Assembly: GCF_900095735.1 (NCBI RefSeq)
Contig: NZ_FNLO01000001.1
Span: forward strand, 542,634 to 606,633
DNA: 64,000 nucleotides
From: Chitinasiproducens palmae
GTDB lineage: Bacteria > Pseudomonadota > Gammaproteobacteria > Burkholderiales > Burkholderiaceae
Direction: 5' to 3'
Notes under the pieces: generated by a model
Database searches by the model: none
Told to the model about the DNA's origin: nothing
The model's input: only the letters and a program-made list of their open reading frames with translations
Shown: positions 9,866 through 18,899 of the stretch, piece by piece
How positions within the stretch are numbered: the first letter of the stretch is position 1
Layout of the letters: the number at the start of each line of letters is the position of its first letter
Translations under genes and position numbers: made by a program

Positions 9866-12124
9866 ATGCATTTCAATTCCGTTTTCCCGGACGGTGCGCG
9901 TGGCGCGCGCCGTTCGGCGCCGTCGGTCCAGCGCGCCACGCTGCATCGCGTTGCCAACGCCTCCCTCCTCTTCCTCGCTGCCTGCACCGCGCCAGCCTTG
10001 GCGCAGAGCAATGCCGCGGCAGGCTTCCAGCGGCTTGACGCAGACACCACCGTCGCCCGCGAGGTGCCGCTGTCCGCTCTGGGCGTGCGCCGCCCGATGG
10101 TGCTGTCGCGTGTCGATTCCGGGCGTGAGCTGTATCTGCCGGTACCCGCTGGCGTGCCCCTGAGCAACGCAGCCTTGCACGTGAATGCAGGCTATATGCG
10201 CGGCGACGGCGGCCGCACATCGATGGTGTTGTCGCTTGACGGCGATCCGACGCTTGCGCGCGGATTCTCCGGCGAGCAGGGCGACGCCAGCGCCGACCTG
10301 ACGGTCGACGGGACGCCGCGCGACAGCGGCTATCTACGCCTCGGACTGCGTTGGAGCTCGATCGTCAGCGAAAAGCGCTGCGACGACGAAACGTCGATTG
10401 CCAACCTGCTCCGCGTCTATCCCGACAGCGTGTTCCGTTATCGCTACGACGGCGCGCGCATCACCGACCTCGCCACCGCCTGGAGCGCACTGCCGACTGA
10501 GCCGACGCTGCTGGTGGCAGGCGGCACGCTGACCGCGAACGCCTACGAGAGTGCGTGGCGTACCGGCATGCTGCTGCAACGCAGTGGTTTCCATCCAAAA
10601 TATGTGGCACTGCCGGCGCCCGGCGAGACCGTCGAGATCGGCGCCGACGCCGTACCTGCCGACCTGCGCGGGCTGCCCGCGTTCGCGTCGCTGGCGGGCG
10701 GTGGCCGTCACCGCCTTGCCAGCCCCGCCGAGGTCGGCGCCCTGCTCGCCGTCGCCGGCAAGACCACATGGCACGCCGACGTGTTGCTCGCGGACGAGGC
10801 GCTGCGCAATCAGCTTTCGCAAGCCTTTGCGGCGCTGCGCGCGCAGGTTCAGGGCGCCGCGCCGGACGCGTTGCCCGCGTTCGACGCATGGCTGGCGCGC
10901 GCTTGGCCAGGCGCCGCACAACGCGGCCCGGTGACCGCCGACGCCGCGCTCACGCGCTGGGCCGGCCAGCCGGCCATCGCGTTCGCGGATCGCCCGAGCC
11001 GCATCGCCGCACTGTTCGATGCGCCGTGGCGCCGCACTCTGCTTGCCGAGCGTCTGCAGGCCGCCTCGCCTGCAACCGCCGCTACCAAACCGACGCGCGA
11101 CATCCTGCCCTTTGAAACGCCCGACGCCGGTGCCGGTACAGTGGACGTTGCCCGCAATGGTGAATGGACCGGCAGTTTCGACCTTGCTCGGCTGCCGATT
11201 GGCGATCGGGCACCGGTCGAAGCGGTGCTCGACATTGCTGCCGCGCCTGGCAGCGACGGCCAGGGCGCGGTCGCTTCCGTGTTCTGGAACGACTACCTGC
11301 TCGGCGCGATCATGCTCGACGAGCCGGGCAAACGCCAGCAGTTGACCGTGTCGATTCCGGCCTACGCGCTGGCGAGCCGCAACTTCCTGCGAGTGCGCTT
11401 CCAGCGCCAGATTCCGGGCGAACATTGCGGCGAAGCGGTGGCCTATCCGGTCGCGATCCTGCCTAGCAGCCATCTGGTACTTGGCAGCGTCGCGCCGCTC
11501 GACACTTTCCCGGGCGTTGCGGTGCGGCTGGCCAGCGGCGCGGACGTGTACGTACGTGACGCCGACCGTGCACACGCGGCGCAGACGCTGCCGCGCGCCG
11601 TGTCGTTGTCGCTGGCCGCCGGCGTGACGCCGACGCGTGCCGCCTTGCACCTTGTGCCGAACGATACGGTGGTGAAACCAGCCGGCGCCTTCGTCTCGGT
11701 CGATGTGAAGCTCGACGAGCCGAAGGCCGACGCGCAACTGAACGACGATGGACGGGTAACGGTGACGCGCGACGGCGACACGCTGTTCGACGCCCGCGGT
11801 CTGGGCGGCATCGCGGTCGCGGCGGTCACGCGCGCGGCGGGCCAGGCCGGGGTCGCCTGGCGGACCCTGACGTCCTACAAGTCGGATGAAGCACTGCCGG
11901 CAACCCTGCCGCTCGCCACCGTCGCACTGGTCGGCCCACGCGATGTGCTGGCGAGTGTCGACACGCTCGCGCCGTCCCGTCCGCTTGCCGGCACCGGTTT
12001 CCGCGGTGCGTTCCGTGCGCATCCGGTGCTGTGGAGTTTGGGCATCCTCGCGGCCGTGTTGATTTTGATCGGGCTGTTGGCCGCACTGGTGGTGCGTCGC
12101 CGCAAGCCGCGTCAGGGGGAATGA
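9866..12124 (+). CDS. BcsB-like (cellulose synthase regulatory subunit-like) membrane-anchored periplasmic protein
   Basis: A 752-residue protein with an N-terminal signal sequence (about residues 28-47, ending PALAQ), a large periplasmic region, and one C-terminal transmembrane helix (about residues 722-745) followed by RRRKPRQGE. The body shows BcsB-family features: paired carbohydrate-binding-like and flavodoxin-like modules, with LYLPVPAGVPLSNAALHVNAGYM, GYLRLGLRWS, AVASVFWNDYLLG and SRNFLRVRFQRQ typical of the repeated halves. BcsB binds and guides nascent glucan out of the BcsA synthase. Here the gene sits directly before an NfrB-type synthase with 1 bp between them, so it probably serves that polymerase. 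Family assignment is confident, the polymer is not known. Confidence 0.85.
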   Translation: MHFNSVFPDGARGARRSAPSVQRATLHRVANASLLFLAACTAPALAQSNAAAGFQRLDADTTVAREVPLSALGVRRPMVLSRVDSGRELYLPVPAGVPLSNAALHVNAGYMRGDGGRTSMVLSLDGDPTLARGFSGEQGDASADLTVDGTPRDSGYLRLGLRWSSIVSEKRCDDETSIANLLRVYPDSVFRYRYDGARITDLATAWSALPTEPTLLVAGGTLTANAYESAWRTGMLLQRSGFHPKYVALPAPGETVEIGADAVPADLRGLPAFASLAGGGRHRLASPAEVGALLAVAGKTTWHADVLLADEALRNQLSQAFAALRAQVQGAAPDALPAFDAWLARAWPGAAQRGPVTADAALTRWAGQPAIAFADRPSRIAALFDAPWRRTLLAERLQAASPATAATKPTRDILPFETPDAGAGTVDVARNGEWTGSFDLARLPIGDRAPVEAVLDIAAAPGSDGQGAVASVFWNDYLLGAIMLDEPGKRQQLTVSIPAYALASRNFLRVRFQRQIPGEHCGEAVAYPVAILPSSHLVLGSVAPLDTFPGVAVRLASGADVYVRDADRAHAAQTLPRAVSLSLAAGVTPTRAALHLVPNDTVVKPAGAFVSVDVKLDEPKADAQLNDDGRVTVTRDGDTLFDARGLGGIAVAAVTRAAGQAGVAWRTLTSYKSDEALPATLPLATVALVGPRDVLASVDTLAPSRPLAGTGFRGAFRAHPVLWSLGILAAVLILIGLLAALVVRRRKPRQGE

Positions 12125-12125
12125 G

Positions 12126-14264
12126 TTGAGCCTGCCGACATTGTGGACGCTATACGGTCCGTTCTGGATCGCCGACTACTACACGCTGCTGCAGTGGTCG
12201 GCGGGCTTCTTCGCGCTGGTCATCCTCATCTCCAGCATCGACGACGTCTTTATCGACGTCTACTTCTGGGTACGCGAGGTCTGGCGTTCGCTGACGGTCA
12301 AGCGTCGCTATCCCAGTCTGACGGTCGCGCAGTTGATGGAGCGCGACGAGCAGCCGATCGCGATCATGATCCCGGCGTGGCACGAGTACGACGTGATCGC
12401 GGCCATGGTCGAGAACATGGTCGAAACCCTCGACTATGAGAACTACGCGATCTTCGTCGGCACCTATCCGAACGACGCGCAGACCATCGCCGAAGTCGAA
12501 CGCATGCGTCGGCGCTACAAGCACCTGCATCGCGTCGAGGTGCCCCACGAGGGGCCGACCTGCAAGGCCGATTGTCTGAATTGGGTGATCCAGGCGATCT
12601 TCCTGAAGGAGCGCGAAAACGGCACGCCGTATGCTGGCGTCGTGTTGCACGACAGCGAGGACGTGCTGCACGCGCTCGAATTGCGTTTCTTCAATTACCT
12701 GCTGCCGCGCAAGGACATGGTCCAGTTGCCGGTGGCGTCGCTCGAACGGAGCTGGTACGAATTCGTGGCCGGCACCTATATGGACGAGTTCGCGGAATGG
12801 CACGCCAAGGATCTGGTGGTCCGCGAGAGCCTGACCGGGTCGGTTCCGTCCGCGGGAGTCGGCACCTGCTTCTCGCATCGCGCGATGCATGCGTTGGCGG
12901 ATGCCACCAACCAACAGCCTTTCAATACCGACAGCCTTACCGAGGATTACGACGTCGGCGCGCGCCTGTCTAAGCTGGGCATGCGTTCGATCTTCGCGCG
13001 TTTTCCGGTCCGCTACCAGACTCGGCGCAAAACGTGGTTCGGCCTGGGTCCGGCCAAGGATTTCGAGATCGAAATGCCGCTTTGCGTGCGGGAGTTCTTC
13101 CCAGACACGGTGCGCACCGCCTACCGCCAGAAGGCGCGCTGGACGCTGGGCATCGGCCTGCAAAGCTGGCAGCAACTCGGCTGGAGCGGCTCGCTGGCAG
13201 CCCGCTATCTGCTGTTCCGCGACCGCAAGGGCGTCGTCACCGCATTCGTCGGCGTGCTCGCCTACGTGCTGGTACTGCAGTTCGCGCTGTTCTACTTCGC
13301 GAACGTCTTTGGCTGGCTGCCGGTCCGCTTCCCACCGCTGTTCGCCCCGGACGGGGTGATGCGCTGGGTGTTCTACGCCAATCTGATCGCCCTCTTCCAG
13401 CGCGTGTCGCAACGCATCATCTTCGTGAAGCGGCTCTACGGCTGGGAGCATGCGCTGCTGTCGGTGCCGCGCATGGCGATCGGCAACTTCATCAACTTCC
13501 TCGCCGTCGCGCGCGCCTGGCGGATGTTCCTGACGCACCTGGTGACCGGACGCCGTCTTGTGTGGGACAAGACGATGCACGACTTCCCATCCGCCGACCA
13601 GTTGATCGGCGAACGCCGTCGCCTGCGCCTGGGCGAGTTGCTTCTGTCCTGGCGCGCGATCAGCAACGAGCAGCTGGAGCGCGGCCTGAATCGACAGTCG
13701 CGGCGCGACCTGCCGCTGGGGCGCGCGCTGATCGCCGATGGCGCGATCGACGAAGAAACCCTTGCGGAAGCGATCTCCTATCAAAGCGAGTTGCCGCGCG
13801 TGCACGTCGACATGGCGCGGCTGCGCCGGGAGCGGGAACGAACCACCGTCCCGGTAGATTTCCAGGTGCGCTGGCGCGCGATCGATATCGGCAGCAACGA
13901 GACGGGCGACCACTGGCTGGCCGTGGCGGCGCCGCTGCCGCCCGAGGCCCTGGCCACGCTTCCCGCCGGCATCGTATGGCAGCAAGGCGTGGCGCGCGAA
14001 AGCGAGATTGCCGCGGGCCTGCGCGTGCTGCGTGGCGACCCCAGCGGCACGGTCGAGAATGCGGTGCCGCTGTTGGGCGACCTGCTGATCGAGATGGGGC
14101 TGCTGGCCAGACGGACTTTCGAGAAGGCACTGGAGGGGTATCGGCCGGAGCGCGATGGGCGCATCGGCGATCACCTGGTGCGGACCGGCGTGCTTGAGCC
14201 GCAGTCGGTCGAACGTGCTCTGCTCGAACAGCGCCATCGGCGCGAAGGACAAGTTGGCGCATGA
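12126..14264 (+). CDS. nfrB: NfrB-type GT2 polysaccharide synthase with c-di-GMP-binding MshEN-like modules
   Basis: A 712-residue inner-membrane glycosyltransferase. Start is TTG with AGGGGGA about 6 bp upstream. A first membrane segment (residues about 20-45) precedes a GT2 domain with HDSED (175-179), TEDYD (272-276) and the QKARW motif (335-339), the D,D,D,QxxRW set of processive synthases. More membrane helices follow (about 370-470). The C-terminus carries two MshEN-like stretches: RLGELLLSWRAISNEQLERG with LGRALIADGAIDEETLAEAI (about 498-555), and LLGDLLIEMG with IGDHLVRTGVLEPQSVERAL (about 645-706). In E. coli NfrB the MshEN domain binds c-di-GMP and turns on synthesis of the phage N4 receptor glycan. 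ATGA overlap with the next gene. Confidence 0.92.
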   Translation: MSLPTLWTLYGPFWIADYYTLLQWSAGFFALVILISSIDDVFIDVYFWVREVWRSLTVKRRYPSLTVAQLMERDEQPIAIMIPAWHEYDVIAAMVENMVETLDYENYAIFVGTYPNDAQTIAEVERMRRRYKHLHRVEVPHEGPTCKADCLNWVIQAIFLKERENGTPYAGVVLHDSEDVLHALELRFFNYLLPRKDMVQLPVASLERSWYEFVAGTYMDEFAEWHAKDLVVRESLTGSVPSAGVGTCFSHRAMHALADATNQQPFNTDSLTEDYDVGARLSKLGMRSIFARFPVRYQTRRKTWFGLGPAKDFEIEMPLCVREFFPDTVRTAYRQKARWTLGIGLQSWQQLGWSGSLAARYLLFRDRKGVVTAFVGVLAYVLVLQFALFYFANVFGWLPVRFPPLFAPDGVMRWVFYANLIALFQRVSQRIIFVKRLYGWEHALLSVPRMAIGNFINFLAVARAWRMFLTHLVTGRRLVWDKTMHDFPSADQLIGERRRLRLGELLLSWRAISNEQLERGLNRQSRRDLPLGRALIADGAIDEETLAEAISYQSELPRVHVDMARLRRERERTTVPVDFQVRWRAIDIGSNETGDHWLAVAAPLPPEALATLPAGIVWQQGVARESEIAAGLRVLRGDPSGTVENAVPLLGDLLIEMGLLARRTFEKALEGYRPERDGRIGDHLVRTGVLEPQSVERALLEQRHRREGQVGA

Positions 14265-17200
14265 AACAAACGCTTTTGACACTCGCCGTCGCAGCTACGC
14301 TGCTGCCGGCGGCGGCGCATGGCGCGACCGCCGCGGCCGCACGCGACGTTAGCTATACGATTGAACTGCCGCTCAGCGGACCCGCCTACCGATTGGCCAC
14401 CGAGGCTCAAGCCGCGCTGCGCGCCGGACGGCGCGACGAGGCGCTGCGCAAGATCGACCAGGCGATCAGGCTGCGGCCGGACGTTACCCGCCTGCGCAGC
14501 CAGCGCGCCGCGATTCTCGCGCCGCCGCCCAGCGGTGGCGGCTCAGCAGGCGCAGGCGAACCGGCGCCTGCGGGCTACGACGACGCGCGGCTTGGCTACG
14601 CCGCCTATGACCGTGGCGACTACCCAGCCGCGGCGGCGGCTGCCGAGCGCGCCATTGCGCGGTCGCCCGACAACGTGGATTACCGCCTGCTGCTCGCCTC
14701 GGCCTACTACGCGAGCCAGGACCGGCGCTTCCTGAACGCCAGCGAAGCTGCCCTCGACGTGATGGAGAATCAGGCCGTCAGCCGGCCGCGTGCCACCTGT
14801 GCACTGGCCCGGCAGGCAGCGCAACTGAGCTGGCGGGCCTTGACGCGCGACGATCTGGTCAGAGCGCACGCGGGCGCAGCGTTCGCGCTCGACGCTGGCG
14901 AGGACTGTGGGGATGCCGACGAGCAGCACGCCTGGGCCCTGTTGCTGGTCGATGCCGGTCTGCGCAGCGCGCGTCCTGGCGCCATTGTCGACGCCCGCAC
15001 GCGTGTCGCGGACTGGTTGGCGCGCGATCCGCACGACGCGGACGCACTCGCCTGGGATGCGTTCGATGCCAGCCGCGGCCTCAGCCCATCCGGCGATGAC
15101 GGTGCCACGGCGCAGCGCGCGCGCATCGCTGCACACGCCGACGAACTGGCGGACAGCGCCACCCGCGTGGAGGTGGGCGACACGTCGGCCCGCCTCGCCG
15201 TAACGCCCGAGGCGCCGTTCAGCGCCGCCACCCGCGCGGCACAGCGGCGCCTGCTGGCAGCGGACCTGTACCTTGCCGTCGGCGACCGGGCACGCGCACG
15301 CAAGGCGCTGATGACGCTGCAGGCAGGCCTGCGCGAGGTCGGTACGGCGGACGCGGCGGCCGCAGGCGGCGTCTCCAACGGCGCGGGGGTGCAAGCGGCG
15401 TCAGACCATGGTGCGGCGGCCGCTGCGCCTGACGTGACGAACGCCAGGGCGACCGACAGGGAAACGGCGACCGGCACAACGGCGAACGGCGGCGACGCGA
15501 GCAACTATGCCAAGAACAACGCCACGAACAACGCGAGCAGTGACGCGAGCAGTGACGCGACCAGTGACGCGACCAGTGACGCGACCAGTGACGCGAGCAG
15601 TGACGCGAGCAATGGCAGCGGCGCGAACGCGGAAGTCGCGGCGAGGCAGTCGGCAACGCCAGACCTCACCGAGGCCACGGGCGACGACGATGACGACAAC
15701 ACGGCCGAAAGCGCTGGCGTGCTGCCGTCGCGCAATGGCCCCGGCGGTCTTCGCGGCAGCGCCAGCGTCAGGACCAGCAGAACCACGCCTGCGCAGGACG
15801 ACGCAGCCCGGCGCACGCGCCTGCTCACGGCGGCAGGTCAGCGCCTCGACGCGTTGGCAGCCTTCGCCCGCGCGCCCGTGCCGCCCGCCCCACGGCTTGC
15901 CTGCCGCAACCGCAACGACGGCCTGTTCTGTTACACGCGGGCCGGGGACTGGCCCCGCGATCCGGGCTTCCAGGCGGCTAGCGAAGGCTACGCGGCGTTG
16001 CGCGCCGGCCATCCGGAACTCGCGGCCGACGCCGCGCGGCGCGCGCTCGCCGCCTCCCCGGACAATATCGGGCATGCGTTGTTGTTGATCGATGCGGAAC
16101 ACGCTGCGGGCCACGACGATGCGGCGCTCGCCGCTGCAGACGCCGCCATCGCGCGGGACGGTGACGTCGCTCGTCTGCTTGCGGCCCGCGCCCGGCTGCG
16201 CCAGGCCAACGGCGACCCCAAGGGCGCCCGCGCCGACGCCGATCGCGCGCTTGCGCAACCCGAGGGGCTCGATACCGCGGAGCGAATCTCATTGCTGGCG
16301 ACGAGTGGCCGGCGGCGCGAGGCGCGCGCCGCCTACGACACCGCACGGCGGAACGGCGAGCTCGATCGGATGTCGCCGCTGGCGCTCGGCTACGTGGCCG
16401 CGCAGGCCGGCGATGCAAAGACCGCCGACGCGGCGTTCACCCGTGCACGTGCCGACGGCAAGCTGCCGGACAGCGCCTTGTTGGACAGCGGCTATGCGGC
16501 GCAGGCGGCGGGCCGGCCAGAGGCAGCGGTCAGCGCGTTCCGCTCGGCGATCGACGCGCGCAACGATGGTCGCCTGCCACAGCTGGGCCCGCAGGAAACC
16601 TTCGAAGTGCGGCGCGCGGTCGACACCTTGACGCGTCGGTGGGGTGCCATCGCGTCGCTGACCTATGGCGGCTCGGCCGCGGTCGGCGGCATCGGCTTGC
16701 CCACCACCGACGGCGGCGACGCGCTGCAGGCTGGCGCCGAGATCTACTACCGGCCGTCGCTCCGTTACGGATCACGGCTGGAGGTCTACGGGCGCCTGTA
16801 CGACACGTTGTACGCGCGTCGCGACAGTCAGTCTCTGTCGCGTTCGCTGCAAGCCAGTGCCGGTATCCGCATTCGTCCGCTGCCGTTCGACGCCGTCTTC
16901 GCGCTCGAACGCATCGTGCCGCTGGGCAGCGGCGTGCGCGGCGACTGGCTGGTACGCGCGGCTTACTCGACCGGCTTCGGCACGGACCTGCGCGTGGACC
17001 GCGACCAGTGGTGGACCGGCCAGCTCTATGCCGAGGCGGGGCGTTACCTCCAGCAGTCGCGCAATTATGCCGACGTCGAGGCTCGGCTCGGCCGCAGCAT
17101 GCGTGTCAGCAGCGCCTGGCCGACGCTAGTGGTGATGCCGCATTGGGTGATGGCCGCCGATTACGACTCCGCCAATGCACGACGCCTCTCGGTCGGCACG

Positions 17201-17350
17201 GGTCCGGGCGTGGCGGTGCGCTACTCATTCCGGCAGGACGCGTGGACCGCGCCGCGCTCGGTGTTCGAGCTGGCCGTCCAGTACCGCATCAAGGTCAATG
17301 GCGACGACCGCAACAACGGTGTGTTCGTGAGAGCCACCCTCTCCTACTGA
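14261..17350 (+). CDS. nfrA: NfrA-type outer-membrane TPR protein (N4 adsorption protein A-like)
   Basis: A 1029-residue protein with a signal peptide (MKQTLLTLAVAATLLPAAAHG), TPR-rich periplasmic segments (about 40-390 and 570-770, for example AAQAALRAGRRDEALRKIDQ and ARRALAASPDNIGHALLLID), and a C-terminal region (about 790-1029) with alternating aromatic strands (YRPSLRYGSRLEVYGRLYDT, VQYRIKVNG, terminal Tyr) like the NfrA C-terminal barrel. It should form the outer-membrane exit for the NfrB product. Between the TPR blocks lies a low-complexity linker (about 395-490) built largely of Asn, Ala, Ser, Asp and Thr and containing six 12-bp tandem repeats. E. coli NfrA is of similar length. Confidence 0.85.
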   Translation: MKQTLLTLAVAATLLPAAAHGATAAAARDVSYTIELPLSGPAYRLATEAQAALRAGRRDEALRKIDQAIRLRPDVTRLRSQRAAILAPPPSGGGSAGAGEPAPAGYDDARLGYAAYDRGDYPAAAAAAERAIARSPDNVDYRLLLASAYYASQDRRFLNASEAALDVMENQAVSRPRATCALARQAAQLSWRALTRDDLVRAHAGAAFALDAGEDCGDADEQHAWALLLVDAGLRSARPGAIVDARTRVADWLARDPHDADALAWDAFDASRGLSPSGDDGATAQRARIAAHADELADSATRVEVGDTSARLAVTPEAPFSAATRAAQRRLLAADLYLAVGDRARARKALMTLQAGLREVGTADAAAAGGVSNGAGVQAASDHGAAAAAPDVTNARATDRETATGTTANGGDASNYAKNNATNNASSDASSDATSDATSDATSDASSDASNGSGANAEVAARQSATPDLTEATGDDDDDNTAESAGVLPSRNGPGGLRGSASVRTSRTTPAQDDAARRTRLLTAAGQRLDALAAFARAPVPPAPRLACRNRNDGLFCYTRAGDWPRDPGFQAASEGYAALRAGHPELAADAARRALAASPDNIGHALLLIDAEHAAGHDDAALAAADAAIARDGDVARLLAARARLRQANGDPKGARADADRALAQPEGLDTAERISLLATSGRRREARAAYDTARRNGELDRMSPLALGYVAAQAGDAKTADAAFTRARADGKLPDSALLDSGYAAQAAGRPEAAVSAFRSAIDARNDGRLPQLGPQETFEVRRAVDTLTRRWGAIASLTYGGSAAVGGIGLPTTDGGDALQAGAEIYYRPSLRYGSRLEVYGRLYDTLYARRDSQSLSRSLQASAGIRIRPLPFDAVFALERIVPLGSGVRGDWLVRAAYSTGFGTDLRVDRDQWWTGQLYAEAGRYLQQSRNYADVEARLGRSMRVSSAWPTLVVMPHWVMAADYDSANARRLSVGTGPGVAVRYSFRQDAWTAPRSVFELAVQYRIKVNGDDRNNGVFVRATLSY
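15539..15610 (+). repeat. In-frame 12-bp minisatellite, 6 copies
   Basis: Six tandem copies of AGTGACGCGASC (S = G or C) encode SDAS/SDAT tetrapeptides in the NfrA-like linker. Units 1, 5 and 6 end AGC; units 2-4 end ACC. The unit length is a multiple of three, so copy-number change would alter linker length without shifting the frame. Confidence 0.9.
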
Positions 17351-17951
17351 CCGTGCAGTAAGGCAGGCAACGGCACGCACGGCGCTCGCCGCTCTGTATT
17401 GCCTTGCACTGCTTTGCGTTGCACCGTCGAACCGCGAGCGCTGTTGCCTGGCGGCTCGCCCGCCGAGCCAGACGCGGGTCACGGCATCCGCTGCGTGGCC
17501 GGCCGACGAGAGACACGGGCGCACGCGTTGGGCGCCGGGGAGCCGGGGAGCCGACGAGGCGCAAAGGCACAGGCCACGGTTCGGTCAATGCGCCGCGCAT
17601 TGGCCATGCGCCTGTTTGCGGATTGCGCCGCCGTGGTGCGCCGGCACGCAGGCTGCGCCGGTTCTTTGCCGCCACCCGGCATGCCCTTCATTTCGAGCCC
17701 GGTTTCTTTGCGACAGGTGACGCCTGGATGGCCGGCGGTTATGCTGTAGACCCGTAAAACATCAAGCGACGCGACGGCCGCCGTATCGGGCATCGACAGG
17801 CAAGCGGGGCACGCCCCCCGCTTGCTTACCGCCCGCCGCGCGCACCGAAGTCAGCTTCAACAAGACGCGCATGGTCATCAGGTTTCAGCCCCGTTTTCAG
17901 CCCGGCTCTCCGCAAGCAGCGCGCGCGTCGGCGCGTGCAGTCAGTCATCCA
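17351..17951. other. Intergenic region between nfrA-like and the secreted-protein gene
   Basis: About 600 bp, GC-rich, with no credible coding region: the short frames found are Arg- and Ala-rich and lack family character. It contains the strong hairpin at 17800-17825 described separately. Confidence 0.5.
17800..17825 (+). terminator. Strong hairpin, terminator- or attenuator-like
   Basis: GCAAGCGGGG (17800-17809) and CCCCGCTTGC (17816-17825) form a perfect 10-bp stem with a 6-nt loop. Only a weak T-run follows. It lies 450 bp after nfrA and about 125 bp before the next start, so it may end the upstream transcript or act in the leader of the next gene. Confidence 0.4.
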
Positions 17952-18899
17952 ATGAATTTCTCTCGGCCGGCCCGGTGGCGACACGCGGCGCGTGCTCGGT
18001 CAATCCTCAGCGCCCTTTCCGGCACACCTTTCCGCGCGCTGTTCGGCGCATTTGTTGGTGCAGTTGTTGCCGCATCTGTCGGCGCATCTGTCGGGATCAG
18101 CAGTGCGCTGGCCGCCGGCGCGCCGTTGTGCGCCGAAGGCGTTGTCTGGCAACCCGACGCCGACCACCTGAAGCCAGTCGGGGACTGGCAAAAGCTGGGC
18201 ATCAAGCGTCTGCTCGTGCAGTGGACCGTGGTGGACAACATTGCGTTAATCGACGGTACCAAGCTGTCCACCCTTGGCGCTATGCCGGACTGGGAGCGCA
18301 TCGCCCGCGAGCCGTGGGCCCACGAGACCGTGCTAGGGCTGGCCGGCCGTTTCAACGAGCCGCAGGCTCGGGCGCAGGCGGGCGCGTTGGCGGCGTTGTC
18401 GCTGAGCCTGCCGCGTCCGACGCCCGCGCTGCGCATCGGCGGCTACTACTTCCCAGTCGAGGCCGATCCGACCTGGACCGACGTCGCCGCGTTCGGCCGC
18501 ATCCTGGCGGGTCTGCCGAGACCGTTGTGGATCAGTGTCTACGACAACAGTAACATCGGACCGCAGGCGCTCGCCGCCTGGGTCAACAAGTGGCTGCCAG
18601 CGGACATCGGGGTCTATTTCCAGGATGGTGTCGGCCTCTACACGCGCTCGCCGGACGTCGCGCTGCAGTATGCCGATGCCTTGATCGCGACACGCGGCAA
18701 GGCACGCGTGCGGATCATCGCCGAAGCATTCCGGCCACGTTTCGGGGGCGGTGTGCGCAGCGCAACCGCGGCGGAGTTGGCCGAACAGTTGCGCAGCTAT
18801 GCCGGCAGGTCGGTCTGGTTGTTCGACGGACCCCACTACGTCAATGCCGATCTGATCCGCGAGCTCGTCGCGCTTGGCGCCGGTCAAGGCTGTCGCTGA
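17952..18899 (+). CDS. Secreted protein of unknown function linked to the NfrA/NfrB locus, possible glycoside hydrolase (DUF4434-like)
   Basis: A 315-residue protein from the ATG at 17952; a longer frame from 17871 exists but adds a poor N-terminus. A signal sequence is evident (hydrophobic Ala/Val/Gly-rich run up to about residue 56, ending SALAAG). The mature part has regularly spaced segments LGIKRLLVQWTVVDN, ALRIGGYYFPVEADPTW, LWISVYDNSNIG, DIGVYFQDGVGL, RVRIIAEAFRP and SVWLFDGPHYV, consistent with an alpha/beta barrel in which acidic residues at strand ends could be catalytic. E. coli has a small secreted protein gene beside nfrAB. Polymer trimming is a reasonable guess, but the activity is unproven. 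Confidence 0.75.
   Translation: MNFSRPARWRHAARARSILSALSGTPFRALFGAFVGAVVAASVGASVGISSALAAGAPLCAEGVVWQPDADHLKPVGDWQKLGIKRLLVQWTVVDNIALIDGTKLSTLGAMPDWERIAREPWAHETVLGLAGRFNEPQARAQAGALAALSLSLPRPTPALRIGGYYFPVEADPTWTDVAAFGRILAGLPRPLWISVYDNSNIGPQALAAWVNKWLPADIGVYFQDGVGLYTRSPDVALQYADALIATRGKARVRIIAEAFRPRFGGGVRSATAAELAEQLRSYAGRSVWLFDGPHYVNADLIRELVALGAGQGCR

Noticed and set aside
12150-14282. 710-codon open frame opposite nfrB
   Set aside because: Mirror of a strongly coding gene; no domain seen.
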